This document shows, one piece after another, positions 59,762 through 64,000 of a DNA stretch of 64,000 nucleotides; the stretch's first letter is position 1; the number at the start of each line of letters is the position of its first letter. The notes below the pieces were generated by a model, which was not told where the DNA came from, did not search any database, and saw nothing but the letters and a program-made list of their open reading frames with translations. The stretch spans positions 4,712,001 to 4,776,000 of the forward strand of contig NC_080577.1 in assembly GCF_029962835.1 (NCBI RefSeq), given 5' to 3'. Both the position numbers and the translations under genes were made by a program. Source of the DNA: Magnolia sinica (Eukaryota > Streptophyta > Magnoliopsida > Magnoliales > Magnoliaceae).

Positions 59762-60208
59762 CGATAAATACGATCGGCGACTGCTCGCAGTTGCAGTTAA
59801 TACTCTCTTCCCTTCCATCCCTCTTTCCTCTCCAGCGCCCTTCCCGTCAAAATCCTGACACCCCCCGTCAAAATCCTGACGCCTCCTGTCGACACGCAAT
59901 ATATACCTCCGTCGCTGCAAGAAAAAAAATCGGTTTCCCAAACTCGGCCAGAAATGCTCTCCCAATCGCATCTCGCGATTTCTTCCCCAGAAATTATTCG
60001 TTCTCACGCGATACACGAATGACCGTACAATGGAACTGGAAGGAGAGTCTCTGTAAATAATATCCTAAGAAGTTCGGAATTCTTTCCAGGTCGATTTCTG
60101 TTTTTGTATTTGTGAAATTCCCGATAAATTGATGCGGTTTTCGTGATTTTCTCGCGCCAGATGCTTCAGTTATCGGAATTTTTTGTCGTTTTGTGGATGC
60201 AGATAAGA
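59762..60208 (+). promoter_or_regulatory. Presumed core promoter and 5' UTR of the IQD gene
   Basis: A TATA-like CGATAAATACG (about 59761) is followed by a CT-rich leader (TCTCTTCCCTTCCATCCCTC) with a duplicated CCCGTCAAAATCCTGAC. An AG acceptor-like TTGTGGATGCAG lies seven bases before the ATG, and a possible donor (CTCTGTAAATAA) near 60050 suggests a 5' UTR intron. This is inference from layout only. Confidence 0.4.
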
Positions 60209-60277
60209 ATGGGGAAGAAGGCGAACTGGTTTAAGAGAGTCTTCAAGTCGTCGTCTTCTAAACGCTCGGAAAAGAAG
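60209..60277 (+). CDS. IQD (IQ67-domain) protein, first coding exon
   Basis: Twenty-three codons read MGKKANWFKRVFKSSSSKRS EKK and end at a GTAAGG donor. The MGKK..WF..V.K.FKSS start ending in basic EKK at a phase-0 donor is the hallmark of the first exon of plant IQD proteins, calmodulin-binding scaffolds at microtubules and the plasma membrane. The IQ67 motif exons are not in the remaining 3.7 kb. Either intron 1 is long and filled with MITEs, with the rest beyond the right edge, or this is an orphaned exon. Too short to exclude chance entirely, but the spliced context supports it. Confidence 0.7.
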
Positions 60278-60719
60278 GTAAGGGAAATCTCATCTTTTTT
60301 TATGACGTAAATGCCCCTCATCGGTTATCTGAGGAAGGTTGATTATGGAAGCGAAATTCTGGCTAGATCAAGGTCTCTGACCATCGTAGTTACGGTTTGT
60401 TGCGGGCTGTTGAAAAGAAAAAAAATAAAAATCAGTGGCTTAAATTCAACTCATTAAATCGTTGGTCAGATTTAGAACATGGCACATCAACAATAGCGGC
60501 CAGAAGATGGACGGTCACAATACCCCGGTGATCTACGCGTGTGGGTCAATACGGCAACACATGAGTATCACTCCAAATGGCGACTCGCAATACTTGCTGT
60601 TGGTTTTTCTTGGTTATTAAGAAAGTTTCAAGCGCTAGACGTTAATAATGCGTACGTTGCGTATCAAGCATAGTATCATACCAGTATTCTCGACAATGCA
60701 TGTTTTACGCAGTGCGTAC

Positions 60720-61400
60720 AACACCCAAGTTCCTTGGGGCCCACCGTTCTGTATATTTGAAATTCACTCCGTCCATCAGGATCTGTTCTCGATACTATGG
60801 CATGTGCTAAAATAATTAGCGTAACTCAGTGCTCAGGTGGGCTACACCATAGGGAACAATGGAGATAGAATGCCAACCATACGTTTGTGTGTGGGGCCAC
60901 CATGGTTTGTATCTCTCATCAAACTGCAGGGCGTACAACACCCAAGTTCTGTGGGGGGCACCATTTTTAATATTTGAAATCCAGCCCGTCCATCTGGATC
61001 TGTTCTTGATACTATGGCCTGCCGAGAAATAATTAGCGCGACTCAGTGCTAAGGTGGGCTATACCATGGGGAACAATGGAGATGGGATGCCAACCATAGG
61101 TCTGTGTGTGGGGCCACCATGGTTTGTATCTTTCATCAAACCTGTTAATCACGTGTAACTCACAATGATGAATTTAGATTGAAAATAATCCTGTTGATCC
61201 AAACTCAGGTGGGCCACACCTTATGAACTACAGGTTTTAGGAGAAATTTTACATTGGTCCCACTGATGTGGCCAATTGGATTTTCTCTCATTGGGCAGAT
61301 GTTTTTCATGTACGGTTCAGATCAGGTTTCTCATATGATGGACGGCGCGGATATAAATAGACAAATAGTGGGTCCCGCAGAGTTGGGTGCGGTTTACGTG
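60720..61400. repeat. Two tandem foldback-repeat segments
   Basis: GCGTACAACACCCAAGTTC and the following block (GGGCCCACCGTTCTGTATAT, TACACCATAGGGAACAATGG) occur twice, at about 60715-60920 and 60930-61140, followed by an inverse-body part. Confidence 0.75.
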
Positions 61401-61420
61401 GCCGGTTAAACAGGTGTTCT

Positions 61421-61988
61421 GGGCGCGGATTAGATACTGACAAGGTCAGTATCCAAATCGCTATGAAGTGACGTCATCATGCTCTGTGGGCCCTACCATG
61501 ATGCATTTGTTATATCCATACCGTCCATCCATTTGGAGAGATCGTTTTATGGCATGATAAAAATAACAAGATAGATACAAGTTCAAGTGGACCTCACCAT
61601 AGAAAACAGTGGGGACAGTGACATCCACCGTTCAAAACTTCTTAGGGGCCACAGAAGTTTCCGAATGAGCTTATATTTTTGTTTTCACTTCATCTATCTC
61701 TATGTTAATTTCTATGTTAATTTATGAATAGGTTGGATCTAAAAAATAAATCATGGTCGGCCCTATAAATGTTTCAACGGTGGGTGTGACTGATCCCACG
61801 GTTTTCTGTGGTGGGTCCACTGGAATTTTAGATCTATATCATTCCTTTTCTAATGACATAAAACGTTCTCTACAAATGGTTGGACCGTATGGATACAACA
61901 CATGCATCATGGTGGGGTCCACAGAGCTTGGTGACGTCACTTCAGTAGCGTTTTGGCTACTGACCTTGTCAGTATCTAATCCGCGCCC
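61421..61988. mobile_element. Near-intact foldback MITE (568 bp) in the presumed IQD intron 1
   Basis: Tips GGGCGCGGATTAGATACTGA and its exact inverse. The arms stay nearly identical for about 95 bp and the whole body folds back. Flanks GGTGTTCT (61413-61420) and GGTGTTCC (61989-61996) look like an 8-bp target duplication with one mismatch. No coding. Confidence 0.85.
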
Positions 61989-64000
61989 GGTGTTCCACCC
62001 GATTCCGGTCCCCTAGTCTCCGTATACGTCGCAGAGATGCGGAGAAACCGGTTATTCAGTGTATTTACGACACGATGCGTAGATCCTGACCATCTATTGG
62101 AGGAATCTTACCCATTGAATGCTGATCGCTGGTTTTTTTGCTAGCCAACCTTACTTCTCAAGAGTCCTCCGATCAGGGCTAGATCGCCCGGTGCGTGTAA
62201 GGTGAAAGGTCCGGATCTCCTGCATGTGTACTGCATCCCGTGTACTTTTACAGGCAGAACGCAGGCCAGCCTGGAAAGTGTGTAGGACATCCGAGTGGTT
62301 GGTAAGGTGGCACACACTGCGAAGATCACCACATATAAAAAATTCATTTGGTCCGCTCATCAGGCGGTTCACACGTACTTTGGATGTGAGCCGTTTATCT
62401 AAACCGTTCCCTATTTCTAATAACAGTGGCCCACCTGATGAGCCGATTCTCACGATTTTTGCAAATGGTCATCTTGACGATGGGGCCAACTTATGCTCTG
62501 CTCAGATGTCCAACGCACGTGCCAGGTTGGCATGCGTGCTGGGTGTAAAGGTGCGTGTGTGGCAAGCAAACGTGTGAACGGAGTGACCGAGTCCATGTAT
62601 TACTCATCTTTTCTCTTCGCGGTTTTGCCAGTGTTTTATTAATTTATTTATCTCGTTTTTGTGGTTTTGCTTGTGTTTTATTTTCTTTTGATTTCGTTTT
62701 TATCACGACTCACGATCCAACGTGTTATTGTAAATAAGCTATTATTCCGTAATCTGAGCCATTGAAAGATGATGATGGCTACCGAGGCAAAAAGCATGCT
62801 TCTGTACCCAGCTCGATGTGAAAATGTAACTGTATTAATCATCGCTATATAGTTTAAATCAAGACAATTAATCACTTTCTCTGAAATCATGACAAATTAG
62901 CCGAGGCCCACTTTGACTACTTTATGGACCACATCACGTGCCTCACATGGGTCATCCATCCTCCCACAGGTCACCCCACCCGAATCCATTGTGAAAATAT
63001 CCCTACAATATGTTGTCTTTGGGTCATCTACTCCATCGATCAGTTGAGGCTAAGCCCTGAGATTAAAAATCGGCCTCATCCACAACTGAGGTGGCCCACA
63101 CGACAGGGAATCTAACCCTTGGTTTTATTTATTTATTTATTTTATTTTATGTGCGGCCATTCGTTAGAACCGTTCATTAGCTGTGCCCAACAGGATGAAG
63201 GGAAAATATAAAAGTCAGCCTGATCCAAAATTCAGGCGGGCCATAGGTTTTAGGTTCAATTTACATTGTTCCTAGTGGCGTGGCCCATATGAGTTTTGTA
63301 TTGAGCTGTTCGTTCACTATTTATAATGGACATAAGAGCCCTCACCTGATTAAGGGAGTAGATGTCAAACCTACGATATGGTGGGCCTCACAAAGCTGGG
63401 CTGCTGTGCCCCGTTCGTAAAACAGCTGATTCCGGTTCACGAATCTGGAAGAGCCTCATTAATTCCGGTTCCAATGCTAGTGATAACCATGATGCCGTCA
63501 CTGGAATCTCCATCATATGTGTGGTAATGGTCTTAGGGTGATCTGGACCTTTAATCTGGTAGGGCAATCATTTCTATGGAATCTAACCCACAAAATCGTT
63601 GATAAGGCAGTCTTATCCGTTTGATCAATCTATCTAATTTGCTCAATGCTCTTTTTTTCTCTCTGTTTTCTTTTTATGTAAACCGCCCATTCGCGCTTGG
63701 GCCTAGCCTCAAATAAATTGTTACTCAAACATACTTGGGCCCCAAAAGGGGCCGAATGGTGCCCATTATAGGTTTTTTAGGCCCAGATGCCAACGGCCGT
63801 CCATTTAATATCTTGGCTAACGTAGTTGGAAAAGACCTTGATGCTTAGTCTGTGACGAAGGCAAGCACGGTCGTCCACCAAATCAACCGACCCTACCACC
63901 CTACAAGTGCAAGTTTGCCATGTTTAGTCTATGACGCCCGTTTTAATCAGCTTGTAAAAGGCCCAAGCTGTGGGGTCCACCATTTTTTATATGTAAAATC
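61989..64000. other. Right end of the window, no exon recognised
   Basis: Presumed IQD intron. One more foldback body at about 62.90-63.40 kb (TTATTTATTTATTTTATTTT in its middle). Nothing else coding. Confidence 0.5.

Noticed and set aside
1-64000. CRISPR arrays, bacterial operons or phage-type systems
   Set aside because: Regular short repeats here are minisatellites or MITEs; spliced genes and plant elements throughout show a plant nuclear genome.

Overview
This is nuclear DNA from a flowering plant. The evidence is a GT-AG spliced gene, a PLS-class PPR gene, plant-only families (PADRE/DUF4228, IQD), and very many plant retroelements and MITEs. The foldback family built around 'GGGCCCACCATGATGTATG' saturates the right half. 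I suspect a woody, magnoliid-like genome, but that is only an impression.

Left third (1 to about 17.9 kb): a minus-strand gene can be read through six GT-AG exons (17842 down to 5501). Together they give 228 codons of the N-terminal half of a GHKL-ATPase/SMC-hinge protein of the GMI1/SMCHD1 type. The rest lies beyond the left edge. Two fossil Copia elements of one family (1-4476 and 11292-16326) lie on the opposite strand, one inside the 7.7 kb intron 2 and one apparently inside intron 6. Exon 1 carries one in-frame TGA.

Middle (18 to 31 kb): an intronless PLS-E type PPR gene (22915-20990, minus), which resembles Arabidopsis At2g36980 from memory. It is followed by a solo Gypsy LTR, a second LTR-like relic, a 2.1 kb Mutator-type non-autonomous element carrying a 21-bp minisatellite, and a single-exon PADRE/DUF4228 gene (30847-30263, minus).

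Right half (31 to 64 kb): gene-poor. It holds dozens of foldback MITE copies, some as tandem dimers with clear target-site duplications, a tRNA-type SINE with a 16-bp duplication, and a Gypsy element (50246-56115, TSD TTTTC). The first coding exon of an IQD calmodulin-binding protein lies at 60209-60277, with the remaining exons presumably past the right edge.

The host genes do not form a pathway. The GMI1-like protein belongs to DNA repair/chromatin, the PPR to organelle RNA processing, PADRE to stress response, and IQD to calmodulin/microtubule signalling. I found no RNA genes, no CRISPR arrays and no clear undescribed system. The most informative items are the reconstructed interrupted gene, the duplicated flanks around the intronic Copia, the mosaic LTRs of the Gypsy element, and the modular/dimeric foldback MITEs.
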